NCBI GenBank assembly: GCA_037447655.1 | Contig: JBBHKE010001267.1 | Location: forward strand, 1-43,223 | From: Zygnema cylindricum | Taxonomy: Eukaryota > Streptophyta > Zygnematophyceae > Zygnematales > Zygnemataceae | Direction: 5' to 3' | DNA length: 43,223 bases | Part shown: piece by piece, positions 43,171 through 43,223 of the stretch | Layout: each line of letters opens with the position of its first letter | How positions within the stretch are numbered: position 1 is the stretch's first letter | Translations under genes and position numbers: made by a program | The notes under the pieces: model-generated | The model's database searches: none | Told to the model about the DNA's origin: nothing | Seen by the model: the letters and a program-made list of their open reading frames with translations, nothing else

Positions 43171-43223
43171 TTTTAATGTTCCCCCTTCAAAATAACAAAT
43201 GTCCGGTACATTTGTTTCGTACG
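43171..43223 (-). mobile_element. Copia LTR fragment, cut by the window end
   Basis: The last 53 bases match 26511-26563 inside the LTR of element X almost perfectly, in the same orientation. The match starts abruptly at about 43168 and continues to the last base, so another copia LTR probably lies beyond the window. Confidence 0.8.

Overview
This window reads as nuclear DNA of a land plant. The evidence is a plant-type SULTR sulfate transporter gene in 14 coding exons with short GT-AG introns, several decayed Ty1/copia LTR retrotransposons, Harbinger/Tourist-like MITEs, and long tracts of low-complexity and satellite DNA. I cannot name the species. All calls come from reading the bases and the conceptual translations; nothing was searched against a database.

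Layout. (1) 1-1795: tail-truncated gag-pol remnant of a copia family that recurs through the window. (2) 2285-4709: terminal-inverted-repeat (TIR) elements, including one MITE of about 777 bp into which a second copy of the same MITE has jumped in the opposite orientation. (3) 4713-6394: upstream region, then 6395-10390: the intact sulfate transporter gene, predicted 676 residues, the only clearly functional gene here. (4) 11617-12752: minisatellite of about 31 bp units. (5) 13746-30533: a nest of copia elements. A plus-strand element (13746-20206) has its 3' LTR interrupted by a minus-strand element (20207-25968). That element carries a MITE, a solo LTR with a perfect 5-bp target duplication, and the 3' end of another minus-strand element (25969-27040), itself interrupted by a plus-strand element (27041-30533) that stops abruptly. 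All are broken by stops, frameshifts and deletions. (6) 31700-38200: polypurine/polypyrimidine DNA whose purine-rich strand switches repeatedly. Inside it, on the minus strand, I find splice-bounded and largely phase-compatible exons of an unrecognised coiled-coil/low-complexity protein (34228-37139, possibly starting near 38206). (7) 38935-39640: 42-bp minisatellite; 39673-41406: two more TIR elements with TWA target duplications; 42194-42821: tandem array of alternating 144/160-bp units; 43171-43223: an LTR fragment cut by the window end.

How it fits together. One housekeeping-type membrane transporter sits between repeat-rich blocks. The retroelement stack gives a relative insertion order. 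The solo LTR fixes the LTR boundaries exactly and shows that the LTR runs into the start of gag. The LTRs carry antisense tRNA-like A/B boxes. The most interesting candidate for something undescribed is the minus-strand gene hidden in the strand-switching purine tract: its exons tend to be purine-rich (Glu/Arg/Lys coding) and its largest introns are hypertrophied polypyrimidine tracts.
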